Shown here: positions 45,201 to 58,189 of the stretch, piece by piece | Layout of the letters: each line of letters begins with the position of its first letter | Numbering within the stretch: the first letter of the stretch is position 1 | Notes under the pieces: generated by a model | What the model saw: only the letters and a program-made list of their open reading frames with translations | What the model was told of the DNA's origin: nothing | Databases searched by the model: none | Origin: Aptenodytes patagonicus | Taxonomy: Eukaryota; Chordata; Aves; Sphenisciformes; Spheniscidae | Reading direction: 5' to 3' | Assembly (NCBI RefSeq): GCF_965638725.1 | Contig: NC_134949.1 | Location: 48,574,151-48,638,150 of the forward strand | DNA: 64,000 nt | Made by a program: the position numbers and the translations under genes

Positions 45201-48200
45201 CCTAGAAATGAAAAAACAAACAGGAATGTTGTGCTATTACTCAGAAGGTGACATATTGCGGGAGACTGGAGGCTGGAAGACAAGATGAAAAAAATGTTCT
45301 TTGTGGATAGTCCAATCCAAATACATTCAGTTATTTTATTTACCACCGGACGTCCAGCAAGGAGAAGCTGATGCTGAAGTATATTACCTCCATTTTCAAA
45401 GGATCTGCGATCTGTTCTGGGAATACGCTCTGTTGGTGCTCTCCTTCCGGAAGTCTCTGCGCCCCTTTTTGTGTTAGTACGTTTTGTAGGAGTTGTAGTA
45501 CCCTCACCTGGAAAGGCAACAGAAAGAATGTTTTAGCTGCTCGTGTGTAAGCCCAGGGAACGGCACTGCCGTTCTCTTCCTCCCACCTCTGTGAGCTAGT
45601 GATTAGCTTAGTGCAATTTCCTGTAACCTCTCGTTTGATATTCTTCTTTCTCTCTTGTTAGTTATTTGGATCCTGTCGAGCGTAGCTGATGCGTAGCTCT
45701 CATGCTCTCTAATACCATCATGCACAGGTTAAAGAAGACTCTGGCTCCAAAGTAAAGAACCAGCTACACGTTACCGGCTCGTTCTTTAGCTTCTCACTGC
45801 TCAGGAACGATATCTGTGAGCCCTACCTGATGGAATTTATGGTATTTTCAAGATGCGTGCCTTAGCCTCAGAGAACTAACTGAATTGAAGAAATGCTTTG
45901 GGGAAACATCTCTGTCCTTTTCTCTGAACGTGTCTGTATTTTCAGACTGTCTCAAGAGCAGCTGTGAACACAACCCCCTCATCCACTACTGTCCTCTAAG
46001 CGCTGACTGCCTGCCCAGCTGGATCCTTTCTCTACACTGCATAGGTGGTATGCGCACCTCTGGAACGTCCATGGTTGAGCCCACGGAGACCAGTGCACTC
46101 CGAAGGACACCTTCTGGCTGAACTATGAATTACTTCCTCTGTCTGTAGCATCTAGATACGTCCTGGACATGGGCGCTTGGTGAACATAACAAAATACTAC
46201 CCATGAGGAGGCTAAAACTGTAATAGCATTGGTCGCATAGGTAAGCCCTCTTCAAACGACAAACAGAACTCCACAGGGAAGGTTGCAGTATACAGTAGCC
46301 ACAGTGCTCTTCACCCGGCCCCTGCTACTCTGCGGGAAGACGTGGCTTTGCCTGTTGTTGCTTTTCCCCTGCGAATGTCAACAAGCACCTTTTGTTCCCA
46401 TCAGTTCAGGCCAGAATGCAGCAGAAATTCTGTACTTCTGCTTCAGTTTATGGGGCAGCTTAAAGCCAAAACAATCAGAAAGCCATCACAATCAAAACTC
46501 CAGTGAAATCCTAGTTGTGGCAAAATGCCGCGCAAAGCAAGGTCATTCGTCCCCTGCTGGGAGGAGGAAAAAAGTTGGACAAGAAACGCTTCTTGAGAGG
46601 AGACTGAAACTCTACTGCAAAACTACTTCTAGTACTATTGCTATCAATAGTTAGAGCAAAACGAGAAGCTAAAGGTGGACTATTCCGAGGTTTATGAAAT
46701 ACTTCAAAAGAAGAAATCACCTAAGAGGTGCTGTAAATAGTGGGGGTCAGTACGTTAGTGCACATCAGCGCATCATCGCGTTCATCCCTCTTTGTTGGCA
46801 GAGAAATGAATTCCTGCTGCGACGGTGGCTCAATTACTGCTCATGAATATTCTGTCTGACTAACTGTAAAGCTTTACAAAGCTTTACGTTTCTGCCTGTG
46901 GATACTGCTGCAATCTACTTAGGACAGTTGTGCGGGATCAAATTTACCCTTGCCCGTAGGTAGGCATGAATAGCGTCACATTCACCTGCGGGGACAAAAT
47001 CGAAAGCAGCACAATACAGACAGGTAAATTGGAGGCGTTTTAAGAATGCTGCGTAAGCAGGAGCCCACCTGTAGATCCGTTGGACGTTGGTTCTTGGCTG
47101 ACGGTGACAGTACGGTAGACTACGTATGCTGATCTTGGAGGTCCTGAAGAATTGGAATAAGTCTTTCTTCCAGTTTCCCTCACGTAAGGGATAGAAGCAG
47201 CAGTTCCATCATCCTTACCCCGACCCCTCTGTCGGTCACCTGGTTTCACTGTGGGGTCGGAAGTGTGAATTCCTAGAAGTGAAAAAACAAACAGGAATGT
47301 TGTGCTATTACTCAGAAGGTGACATATTGCGGGAGACTGGAGGCTGGAAGACAAGATGAAAAACATGTTCTTTGTGGATAGTCCAATGCAAATATGGGTT
47401 GTCCGTATTTGACCCTAAGAACAGACATTAACTGGGTGGTGCTAAATCGTCTACCAGTTTAGTAAATAGAAATGAATAAGCCACCTGTTTTCTCAAAATA
47501 CCTTTTCCTGTTACTGTGTTAGGTGAATTTCGTGGCTCCTCAGAAATCCATTTCTTTTCCTTTCCTTCTTTACAGTGATGGTTCTTTAGCAGCTCAGTGT
47601 GGTTCGTTGCTGAGGGATTAAAAGAACACATACTTACTTTCCTAAAAAGCACACAAGAATTTCATTATCCAAAAATGCTGTGGTGATTTGAAAACCTGAT
47701 CTCCCACTTCATACACAGGTCTTCTTGGGTGGAAGATGGTTTTACCTGTTAATTATTCTAAAGGTATCATTCCCCAAAAGGGAAGCAAAAGTGGCTAGAT
47801 TTCCTCTGGCAGAGTTCACGGTCGCACAACCGTGAAAGCAAACTCAAAAATTGACTACGAACACAAAGACCAACACTACTTTGACCTCATACAATTGCTT
47901 TGACCAGTTCTGGCTCAGAATGCTTCTCATTATGAATTAGAAAATCTTCATGAATACTGTATTTAGGGTTTACAGTTTAAAACTACAAACATTTGCTTTA
48001 ATCCACGTACACATTTGCAATGACTGGGAATCAGAAGTTGCATGCAATTTACGCGTGTGTCGCGGGGGAACAAATCCTTTCCCAAAGTCACAGTGTGAGA
48101 TCTAAGTGGGAACCCAATGCAAACGGACTCCAAAGCACAGGGTGACAACTTGTGAGCTTGAACTGCGTGTCGTTACAAGGTGACTCAGTTAGCAACAAAA

Positions 48201-51200
48201 CAGGAACGTTAACACGTTCCTGTCTGCCGGTGCTTAGCTCTCATCCCTTGCGCGAGAGGTATGCTTTGCCTCTGTCTCAGTTGTATCAGTTCAGCTATGT
48301 GTTGTCCTGCAAACTGAACAACTAACATGACGTGGCATAAAAAATAACTTCAGTTTATAAAAGGATTATTTTAATCCTCAGGCACTTCAGTGATACAGTT
48401 TACGGCATGGGCCCACACATAGTTTTAACAGCTGGACTGGCATTGCTGACATGCTGACAAACTGCATTGCGGAAACACCGATGAATGGCTCAAGAGTCAT
48501 CCTTCCTATAGTAGCTTTACCTCCGATGTCAACAGACCTAGTAACGAAGGGTATTATTCTGTAGGCATTTCTTTTTTATAACTCCACAGAACCATTTCTT
48601 TTCCAAAATTAAGCAGGAAAAAAATCAATTGCCATCAGCATAGAGGATTTTTTTTTTTTTTTAATAATCCTAAACCAAGCAGAATCATAAACAGTGTTTT
48701 TGATTGTTATAACTAACGGTGCAGCATGGGAAAGAGCCTCTAGCACATAAAGAACAAAGAATACCTCAAATACGAAATGGTGAGGTTTAATGCGTGCATG
48801 TTCAGTTATTTACCACCAGATGTCCAGCAAGCAGAAGCTGATGCTGAAGTATATTACCTCCATTTTCAAAGGATCTGTGATCTGTTCTGGGAATACGCTC
48901 TGTTGGTGCTCTCTTTCCGGAAGTCTCTGCGCCCCTTTTTGTGTTAGTACGTTTTGTAGGAGTTGTAGTACCCTCACCTGGAAAGGCAACAGAAAGAATG
49001 TTTTAGCTGCTCGTGTGTAAGCCCAGGGAACGGCACTGCCGTTCTCTTCCTCCCACCTCTGTGAGCTAGTGATTAGCTTAGTGCAATTTCCTGTAACCTC
49101 TCGTTTGATATTCTTCTTTCTCTCTTGTTAGTTATTTGGATCCTGTCGAGCGTAGCTGATGCGTAGCTCTCATGCTCTCTAATACCATCATGCACAGGTT
49201 AAAGAAGACTCTGGCTCCAAAGTAAAGAACCAGCTACACGTTACCGGCTCGTTCTTTAGCTTCTCACTGCTCAGGAACGGTATCTGTGAGCCCTACCTGA
49301 TGGAATTTATGGTATTTTCAAGATGCGCGTCATCATCGTCCCTAAAGCCTCAGAGAACTAACTCAGTTGAAGAAATGCTTTGGGGAAACATCTCTATCCT
49401 TTTCTCTGAATGTATCTAACGGTAAATAAAGACATGTCTTAAAAGCTGTAGTCGTGTATTTGTTACTGATCCCGCGTCTGGAGTCTAACTGTATCCAAAT
49501 ACTTGCCAGAAATAGCTTTTCAAAACTATTTCAATAACAAACATTTTAAACGTCGAAATAAGAAGAAAACAATTTTGCCCGATTCTTTTGAACGGTTTAG
49601 GCAGGCAAAGACCGTCAGTCGAAAAAGCATGACACGGAGACAATTTTTCCGTTCCCGCTTTTTATGAGCACATCCTCCTACTCAACTCTGCTTTACATAA
49701 AACAGTATTATCGCGGTTTTATCCCTGAAATTTACACTACTGTGAAACTAAACAATTTATTTTTTTTTAATTAGAAGTAGCAGGTCATCTTTCTGCCCAG
49801 CAATTTTTGATGACTGATCGACTGATGACTCTGGTGTCTTGTTATATTAAGAACATCTCTCCCTCTCCTAAAATGGAATTAGATAGTACTTACTCACTAA
49901 AGCAACGAATACAGATTTTTCTCGGTCACGCCACTTGGTCAAGAATGAAGGAGAAACGTAGTAAGGGAGGTAAATACTTACTAATCTGTATTCCTTTGAG
50001 CTTGATTCTGTTGGGTAAAGCCCAACATTCAAAACAAAATGGAACTCTTTTGCAGATCTCTTTTAGAAGACAGTTCAAGGGGGTATTTATTTAATCTAAA
50101 TTTAGTTCTATAGAAGTTTGATGTGTCACTCCATTTCCTCAGCTAGACACCCAAGACAGCCAGCAGCGAGCGCGGAGCACCTCTGGGAAAGTGACTCATC
50201 TCCCCTTTCTTTGGCACTATCTTATGATGCAAGAAATAGCCCCCTAAGAGTGCCTGTCTCTCTCCATTTACAACGCAGAGCCTAGACGAGAAATTTAAAC
50301 TACATTCCTAACCTTAGGGGGGTTAAAATTAGACTACACAAATCTTGATCTTGAAGAAAAATTATATGAAAGACCTATGTTGTGTATCTCAGGACAGTAC
50401 GCATAGGGTTAATAGCCCATTTCTACCTTTTCCATCTGCAATCGATGCAGGTAGTCACCACGTGTGTGACACTGTACACACACACACACACACACATATA
50501 TGGGGAAAACTTACTGAGGCACTGTTATGCTCTTTGTAATAGGCTACCTTTTATTGTCACTAAACTAAAAAAGCGTGGAGGCGGGGCAATCTGTGTAATA
50601 GTTTCTCCCTGCAACAGTAGTTTTAAAAGTGGTAAACATTGTCCAAGAAGATGAAAAGTACTTGCCTTTCTGCAAGTCTCGCTCGGTAGCTTCCAAGGGT
50701 AATAGCTCGTTTTCCCGAGGCGAAGACGCAGTTTTTGTGGATTGCTGTTGGTGAGGGTACTGAATCCTGTAATACTCTCCTAGACGTACCCCAAGAGGGA
50801 AAAAAACCCCAACGTTTACTCTCTTGTCAGCACTGCTGTTTAGGAAAGAGTGGCTAATTTCATATTTACCAGATTTATAGCATATTTCCTTTATTGCTCT
50901 TTCCTCTTCGATGTCTGCAGCAGTCTTAGGCACCCAGTCAGAAACATCTGTAGGAGATATTTTTAGAAGCTTACTAGGTATCTATACAAAGCCCTTCAAC
51001 ACTTCCTGATAATCAAACACCATAAGGAATTCCATTTCGGTCACGGTTTTGGTTTTTCTGACCGCAACCTCTCTTTCTGGACAGAAAAATGATTCCTTAA
51101 TGTTAGGCCTTTCCAAGTGCAATGGAATTGCAGTTACCACACGTATTAAGAAGCTAACGTTTGTTGATTTCAAATGCTTCAAAAACATCTTCAGTAGCCA

Positions 51201-54200
51201 TTGCCAAAATAATCCTTCTTCCTTTACACCCAAAAGGAAATCTTCTGATTAAGCATGTCAGCAGGGAGTGCTTGTCACAAGACCTCTGCCCAAAGTTACT
51301 CTCCTGTAATGTCTGCCGGCAGAGCTGGTGAAGTGAGTGCTCCTTACCCGTCTCGGTTAAGGCTACTAAGATCAGCAAAGCCCTACTTTGTATATTGCTT
51401 AAATTAATGCGGCTTACTCAGACTGAAAGCGAGTTAGGAAGCGCTAACAGGCAGCCCTGCCAGCCAACCTGAAGGGCAGGGGGAAAGTGAAAAGCAGCTT
51501 GGGGCTGCCTGAGAACTAGCACAGTAATTTGCGGAGTGCACGCGTGAGAGTCGGTCGTTCTCTGACTTTCGCTCTCCGGGAATGTGCAATTCACTCCTGC
51601 CCTGTGAATCTCTCCTCTCCCAGTGAGATACAGTCAACGGTTTAACTACATTGTAGAAATGAAAAAAAAAAACAAAAAACCAAAAAACCCACACATACAC
51701 ATTCAGTTAAACTAGTGCAGAGTTTTGCATGGATTCTCTTTGCTAGGTTTAAGAATAACTTTCTGTAATACAATGAGACTGCCTACAGAGTTTAGGAAAT
51801 CAGTTGAACAAATCATTTAAGTGGAAGTCACACAACTCTCTCTTGTGAACAAACCTGTGACTTCACCTTCAGTGACGAGTGCGTACAGCCCCTGTTCAAC
51901 AGTTTGTTTCCCAGCAAAGAAGTACCTGGTTCCTAAACTTGCAATTTCCTCCCCGAATTTCGAGGCATTTTGAGGAGTATTTGATGGCCACCTGAACCGT
52001 GGAGCACATTTTAAACTCTATTTAATGAAAGAGAGGTAGGTGAATTACAGCCCTATTGAAATATACAGCTAGGCATTTGACAGGAGTCAGAACGTGCTGC
52101 CTCACTCACATCTGGTGACTACCAGTTCCGACACTTTGAAGATTAGCGGGGAACTATTTCAAAAACTTGTCAACAAGTCTTTTCTAAAAATGTAACGGTT
52201 ATTGTAATCGATCAGTTGTGAAGTACATTGCGAGAGTCGAAAAAGCCCACTCTACTTGCTTGTAAAAGAAAGAAAAAAACTGTTTACAGTTCTCTTCCTC
52301 TTCATCGTCCTCTTCATCGTCGTCTTCGTCGTTGAGGTTTATAATCAGTGGAGGGTGAATTGGGAATAAAAGATTCTCTTGATTTCTGAGTGATTCTTGA
52401 CGATGGGCTGGATGCAGAATCCCTCCTTGGACACCCTGTTGCAACGGGGCATCTGCAGAAAAGAACATTGCATTTATTTTATGAGGAGGGAACTAGAATA
52501 TCGCACCCAGGTTGAGACCAGCAGGTATAGTTTTGAAACCATTCTCATACTGAAGGGATCATTAAATAGGCAGGTTGTGCCTTTTAGGAAAAACCTTCTG
52601 CGGAGGTTGGCAAAGGAGCATCTTCCAACTACAGAAAGTATGAAAAAACAGAGAGAGATTGACAACCTCGGGAGACGTGTGATTAGGAATACCTGGGCTG
52701 AAGAGAGCAAATGGGTTGAGGACCCCGCCTGGGCAAATATTTTAAACATGCCGAATAATAGGCAGGCCTGTATCACTCCCCACGGCATCAGTTTTGAAGA
52801 ATTTAGCAGTGCTAAGCACAGGATTAGCCCGTTTTAGCCTGTAGACTTTTTTTTCCCTATCAATTTTCTGAATCACAGCTCTCTTGACTAAGTACAAAAT
52901 GTAGATTTTGAGAAAGACTATGAAGTTCGTGAAAATAATTTACACTGAATCAGGAGAAAGTCAGAAAAGATACTCTTTTCCTTAGGCCTTTGTATCTACC
53001 CACAATGTAATCTACCCAGCAAAACTATTTCAGCACTGGGATAGCATTTTCTGAGAGCCTGGAAATGCAACGGTCCGAAAAGAAAAATGATGAAAAATGG
53101 TGAGTCTGATTGCGTTGTTCAAGCTGACCAACGTGCAGCTATAGACACAATCAGGGTTCTGTGCATTGTATTCAAAACATTGAAGTTGGATATGTTGTCC
53201 AGTTTCAGAGGAATAAGACGAGGCATGGGCATCTTCCTGTATTCCACTTGTTGTTATTCTTGTGCACCTCTTGCTTGCCTACGAGCAGCGTGTGTATCAT
53301 ATTAAGCCCATTTTAATAACACTGCTGCAGATGGGATTTGTTGTGTCTCAGGCGAGAGAAAGTAAGAGACAACACTTTAGCTTGGTAGAGCCTTTCTCAG
53401 TGTCCCCAACAGGATATTCTCAGCTCCGGGTAGTGTAAGCCAAATCAAACTTAAGTCAACTTAACAAGATTTCTAAGCATGAAAACGAATAAATGCAGTT
53501 TTAATGTTTGCAGTGTTCTTGTGGAGCACACGGACTCTGAATTTATGCACATTGCCGTAAAAAGAAAAAGGGTTGCGTCCATTTTCTCGTTCTGATCGTT
53601 GGACGTTGCTCTTCTACAGGATACCCTTGTCCGTAGTGCCTCTTGGGCATAGTCTCTGACTCACACCGCACCCACAAGCGTGCCTACGTGGTGTTTACGA
53701 CAGCACTAGCTGCCAGGGGCCGGTGCTGTGGATGTGGGAACTGCACTAAGAGCAGTACGGGCACTCGTCGAAACAGCGCTCAAGTTCTTGCCGTGGTCCT
53801 ATGTGGTTAGTTAGGCTCAACACGCCCAGCTATGACAGGCTGCCTTTTCCCGGGGGAACTGCAGGAACACAAGGTGTTTGCTTCTGACTAGAGGTCTTTC
53901 TGGACTTCTCTTCTGACACCTGTCTCCAGCTCCGGAGATCAGGCCCACGAACAACTACAGTTCAGTCCACTTGTTCACGCATCTGTGACAAGTCACGCTG
54001 ACTTGCTCTCCCTCCTGCTTCCGCCTGATTTCTGACACCTGTCTTGGTTCCCTGCCCTGGACTCTTTCCCTGTTCCAGGTTCCAGCTGTCTACCCGGACT
54101 CCTGCTAGACAAGAGCTCCTCTTCGAAAGGGAAAAAGGAACCCAACTTACAGTGGTGGTTTTTTCCGCAAATACTCTGACTTTCAGATACTGTACTGCCC

Positions 54201-56716
54201 ACACACTGTTACTGTACTTCAATAGCCTGCATCCAATGTTCAAGCCTGAAGAATTTATTCAGAACGATGAACTGGAAATACATCTGCACACACAGCACTG
54301 TAATCTGATGTTACCTCTACAAGGGGTGGCTCATCCAGGTAACATGTTGTGCTCCGTCAACAGATATTGCTACTAGCGGCCCTACCAACCTCCTCCCCCC
54401 ACCACACACACTACTTTTTGTTTCTCTTAAGTGGTTACCTGCCTACTAACCATTTTCGCTACTAGAGAGATTTAATCCAGCCAATACCCCAGCAAAGCAA
54501 CAGTCTTCCTCCACGGATCTCAGCAACCTAAACCGCCGTTTGTGACTTTGTCTTTCGTGTAACTGATAGTTAGGAAGATCCGTAACATGACAGCTAAACA
54601 AGTTGATGTGGCAACCCTACTCAAATGCCAATACAATTCCTTTCTTTGCCTTGAGCTTGCCAGGATAGCACATCATACCGGATCGGTTTGCCATGGTACA
54701 TTTCTTGACCTTAACATATATATTACCTAAGCACTGGAAGTAAGCACCGGAAGGACATTTGCGTGTATTAATGAACAAACTGTTGAGAAAAAAGAGTTCT
54801 ACTCACTGTTGCTAGGTGGCAAAAAAAGTCCATTTATAATACGAGGTTTGCTGTGACGGAAGGCACAACTGATCCTCACACAGCCTACGGGTTGTGTTTC
54901 CCACAAACAGGAGATGTTGCTGTACTTTTGCTGCAGGAGAAAACGGTTTTCAGATATTGTGAATAAAACACTAAAAACGGACTAAATGGATCAGCACGCG
55001 GTGTACTGCTGTGATGAACATACGACTAAGACTTTGCGGGACCACGCTCTGATGTTTTGGAACATTTACAGTTATCTTTAAAGTTATCTTCAGCTCCAGA
55101 TACCCCTGAAGTTATCTCGAGTTAGGTCTATGGAGCTTTCATGGTGTAAAACTGTTCCTAGATAAGAATAGGAGTAAAGCAGTCTACTTACTGTGCTGCA
55201 GACTTTTCGTGAGATGCTGGGAAGAAAAAAAATCTGTTAGTCACTCAATTGACAGGTGGCCGCCTTTCCGTTCCTGCGCAGTGGGCTAATCAGGTCAATG
55301 TCACATGAAATCTGCTGTGCAAGTGCAAGTCTTAACACTAGCACTCTCTTACTATCAAAGGACGTGGGTCTACGGGAAAATAAGGAGTAAGAAGCAAAAC
55401 CCGGGAAGATTCCCAACAAAAACTGAAACACTGAAAGACTGGGAATCGATGTTCTGAGACTACTGTTGTTACACTGCTCACACCATCTCCCGGCTGCTTT
55501 TATAGGTGACAACCACAAGCCTAATGGGAAAAAAAGGATATCTACGTGGATTTGTTTAATTATTTGTTTAATGGTTGCTGCTTTACTCACACATATAATC
55601 ACAGTGCTGCTCTCCCTCTGTTGATCAATATGTCGCCAGCCAAGAAGTCGGCACACTATCGCAGAGATAGCACGTTCACAACGAGAGTCACTCTTGTTAG
55701 TCATGCTTAAAATTCTTTTTCTGTCGCTCTGCCTTATTAAAGTTTACAGATTTTAGCATCGCCTCTGATTATGCAATTCGCTTCTAACCCGAGGTATCTT
55801 CCTCAAGCACATGATGAACTCATCATTCCAAAGAGGCAACTGCTCATGACCATTACCCTGAACATACAAGCTCAGGTTTATACCCTGGATATGAACTACA
55901 TCCCAGCTGAGAGCTGTAAATGCCAGGTTGCCGGGTATTTCTTAGCGACTTTCTGTGTCAGTTTTTAGAGGAAAGCAAAGTCACACTGGGGAATATTTGA
56001 CTATTCGAAGGTAAGTTTCACCCACTTTTCCAGACATTAGCAGCTGGGTGTAGGAGCAGCATCTCCTACAAAAACACGCCACTTTTGGGCTGCAGCCAGT
56101 ACAGCTGGGCCATCCACTGAGACACGCTGGGGTCTGGAGCCAAAGCCCATCTCCCAGGCATTAACGCCTAAATCCCCGATGCTGGAAGGGATGCAACAAC
56201 AACGAGCCCTACACCCACCCCTGGATTTTTACCACGTGGCATATAAATATTGCTTTGAAGGGCAAACCCACGTTGAAGGACTTTGTTTTAAGTACCCGAT
56301 TTTGCAGAAATTCAGGCAGTGGCTCTAAGCAGAGATGATAAACGTGGCCTATTTATTCAGAATCAATGTAACGTTGATTCAGTAAGAAAGATGAGCGATG
56401 AGTGAACTTTATGCGCGGTGTTTAACTGATGTGTCCCTTGAGTATCGGAGCCCAGTTCGCAGGAGTCCTAATTGCCCGCGGTTTAGGTGAGCATTAGCTC
56501 TTCTCACCGCTGCCGAAAATCAGATCTTTGACCTACAGGTGCGGCCATGACCCAGACAGAGCGACGTATCAACTTCTACCTTTACCTAATAAACCTCCCT
56601 TTCAACACGGGTGTATCAAGAAAGTCAAGGACACAAACCACTCTAAAAGCTACAGCACTTACCTGTGCGTAGGGGGAATAGAAATGGCAAGAGCGGTCAT
56701 TCCCAACTGCGGCCAT
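42293..56716 (-). CDS. C12orf50: C12orf50-like gene, copy 2, with internal exon amplification (gene span)
   Basis: All ten exons of copy 1 are present at matching positions with the same splice sites. Near the 3' end, exon C, exon A and the terminal exon are repeated twice more. In transcription order the 3' part is C-B-A-terminal, C-A-terminal, C-A-terminal, then the only AATAAA. Exons C and A are both phase 1-1, so skipping the first two terminal exons would give an in-frame longer protein (108 residues added per C-A pair). Using the first terminal exon would give the copy 1 protein. I see no stop in any exon. Which form is made cannot be told from sequence. Confidence 0.75.
42401..42414 (-). 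CDS. C12orf50: C12orf50-like copy 2, terminal exon (third)
   Basis: Acceptor, four codons and TGA as in copy 1. This is the only U2 terminal exon followed by the AATAAA signal, at 42293-42298, so it is the most likely true 3' end. Confidence 0.5.
42927..43130 (-). CDS. C12orf50: C12orf50-like copy 2, repeated exon A (third)
   Basis: Same boundaries and frame as the other exon A copies. Confidence 0.7.
43317..43436 (-). CDS. C12orf50: C12orf50-like copy 2, repeated exon C (third)
   Basis: Same two amino-acid changes as 45388-45507, so the change came before the block was doubled. Open and in frame. Confidence 0.75.
43862..44401. other. 540-bp segment unique to the 2,071-bp blocks
   Basis: This runs from about gtctgtattttcagactgtc to taaagccaaaa, and is repeated at 45933-46472. 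It has no counterpart in U1 or the single-copy part of U2. I do not recognise it. Its plus frames (43814-44050, 44212-44583) run into neighbouring segments and look accidental. Confidence 0.7.
44472..44485 (-). CDS. C12orf50: C12orf50-like copy 2, terminal exon (second)
   Basis: Acceptor and stop as in the other copies. It runs into the block-specific segment at 44401, without the AATAAA. Confidence 0.45.
44998..45201 (-). CDS. C12orf50: C12orf50-like copy 2, repeated exon A (second)
   Basis: Open, with the same splice sites as the other copies. Phase 1 at both ends. Confidence 0.7.
45388..45507 (-). CDS. C12orf50: C12orf50-like copy 2, repeated exon C (second)
   Basis: Both splice sites and the frame are kept. 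It differs from the U1-type exon at two bases, both changing residues: Lys to Arg in GRRAP and His to Arg in RTDRRSFENG. Confidence 0.75.
46543..46556 (-). CDS. C12orf50: C12orf50-like copy 2, terminal exon (first of three)
   Basis: Same acceptor, four codons and TGA as 22661-22674. The sequence diverges at 46472, before the position of the U1 poly(A) signal, so no AATAAA follows at the usual distance. Confidence 0.45.
47069..47272 (-). CDS. C12orf50: C12orf50-like copy 2, exon A (first of three)
   Basis: Counterpart of 23187-23390 with the same splice sites and frame. Confidence 0.7.
47502..47609 (-). CDS. C12orf50: C12orf50-like copy 2, exon B
   Basis: Counterpart of 23620-23727 with the same splice sites. 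It is the only copy of this exon in U2. Confidence 0.6.
48858..48977 (-). CDS. C12orf50: C12orf50-like copy 2, exon C (first of three)
   Basis: Identical to the U1 exon 24976-25095, with RTDHRSFENG and GKRAP. It belongs to the stretch of U2 that tracks U1 closely. Confidence 0.85.
50476..50496. repeat. CA microsatellite, U2
   Basis: One CA unit longer than in U1 (26596-26614). Confidence 0.9.
50666..50779 (-). CDS. C12orf50: C12orf50-like copy 2, GEYYR exon with GC donor
   Basis: Same as 26784-26897. The AG|GCAAGT donor is kept in this copy as well. Confidence 0.85.
50870..50947 (-). CDS. C12orf50: C12orf50-like copy 2, IKEICYKSG exon
   Basis: Same as 26988-27065, including both splice sites. 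Confidence 0.9.
52288..52452 (-). CDS. C12orf50: C12orf50-like copy 2, acidic-stretch exon
   Basis: Same as 28406-28570, with the Asp/Glu run of identical length. Confidence 0.85.
54807..54930 (-). CDS. C12orf50: C12orf50-like copy 2, CCCH zinc-finger exon
   Basis: Same sequence and splice sites as 30925-31048. The CX8CX4CX3H finger is intact. Confidence 0.85.
55591..55692 (-). CDS. C12orf50: C12orf50-like copy 2, possible second exon
   Basis: Counterpart of 31709-31810, with one Arg-to-His change (LGWRHIDQQ). The same caveats on its acceptor apply. Confidence 0.3.
56663..56716 (-). CDS. C12orf50: C12orf50-like copy 2, putative first coding exon
   Basis: Same 18 codons and CAG|GTAAGT donor as 32781-32834. 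Confidence 0.4.
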
Positions 56717-58189
56717 TTTCACCTCGTGTGCTTCTCCTCCACTCTCTTAATACCGGCAGAACAGACATGGAAACGTTAAAGCTACCAGCATTCAGGCCAA
56801 TCGTAATCTTATCCCGAAAGCAGCAGTTTCCTTTCAAAAACTGGACCTTCAGGACCTTAGCTCTGCTGCTTTTTTGGAACAAAACGCCAACTGACAGCGA
56901 AATACACGTGAACGAAGGAGGTGGTACCTTCTCCAGGCTTGTTGAACCGACGAAGGCAGTTGCCAGCCGGTATAGAATGTTACCTTTCCACGGTTGCCAA
57001 CCGCTCCTCCAGCTGGTGACATCAGCGTCATGGCGCTCTCTGACCTGTCCAGCTTGAACATCTTCCTTTATCTCCACTGCTTCAGAGTAAAGTACGGAAG
57101 ATCGGACCGTTTCAAAGAGTCTCCCGCTCCGGTGTTTCTTTAACGTAAAACGGCAGAAACCCACTTGGCGGGGCTTCAATAATACCCAACTCCTTGCCGT
57201 AGGAACTGTGGCCTTGGAAGCAAATCTTTGACACCGCAAAGACAAACCTCCTTCTTGGACTATTTTTAACCAAAACCCTCGAGCCCAGTGTTTTCCTTAC
57301 TGTACCTCTTTCTTTGGATGGAGAAACTTGCTGCTTCCTGCTAGTGCGCTGTTAGCTGCTAACTGCTTACAGTGTTGGGGTTCATTGCTTTTTCTCGCTT
57401 CCGTGACGCCCGCTGCCACAGCTAAAGCAGAAAGAACAGCGTACGCTTGTGTCCCTAATTAACACCTCTGTTCTCATTCGGGTCCTAGGCTGCCTCTGAA
57501 CAAAAGGTATCGGGGGGGGGGGGGGGATGAAGTTTCAGTCCCGGAGCGTGGTAAGGCATACTGTTATCCCCAGGACATAGGGTCAAATTTGCAACACTGA
57601 GTGACATCGGTGACTTGGAGATGAACACTTCAGGTGCCAGTGACTCCATGGGCACAAAGGGTACAAGGCTGGCTCAGCAGTGGCTACACCCAAGCCGGGG
57701 GAGAAGGACAAAGACATTGAAACGACTGGAGGTCTTCTAGTCTCTCTAGGAGCCTATCGATTTGTTTGTAACTCAAGTATCAGCGGGTGGCCCGAAGGCT
57801 AACTGCAAAGGACAGTACCGCATGCCTGACCACTGGGACTTTGGCAGCGGAATAAAGCGACTTCTACCGGAATGACTTCACCTAAGTAGAGAATGAAAGT
57901 GCCCGCTGGGATCAAGGTGGGGAGTACTGGCGAGAGCTGTGAACAGAGAAACGATGTGAAAAGGCTGCCACAGTTCCGTAAGCCCTACCACTGACTGGGG
58001 CACAGAGGGGAAGGAAAATTCAGGAAAGCAGATGAGGGCCACGGATAATGAACTGTCAGTGGGCAGGAGCAGCCATAGGAGGAACGGGTCAACGCTGCCA
58101 AGAGCTATCCAAACAGGGGCTCTTTGTAGCTGTATAGCTGTGCCTAAATGAGGCGCGGAAGAAGGTACGGTCAGGAAGCATTAATTCCG

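Larger units (their letters stand above)
42331..46472 (+). repeat. Two extra tandem copies of a 2,071-bp block in U2
   Basis: Blocks 42331-44401 and 44402-46472 are nearly identical, and a third partial copy begins at 46473. Each block is a mosaic. About 922 bp match U1 22591-23512 (terminal exon and exon A). Then comes a jump to about 610 bp matching U1 24914-25520 (exon C), and then about 540 bp found nowhere else in the window. The 1.4 kb holding exon B is missing from each. Confidence 0.95.

Noticed and set aside
42331-46472. Possible CRISPR-like or satellite array
   Set aside because: The repeats are long, adjacent duplicated gene segments, not short repeats with unique spacers.
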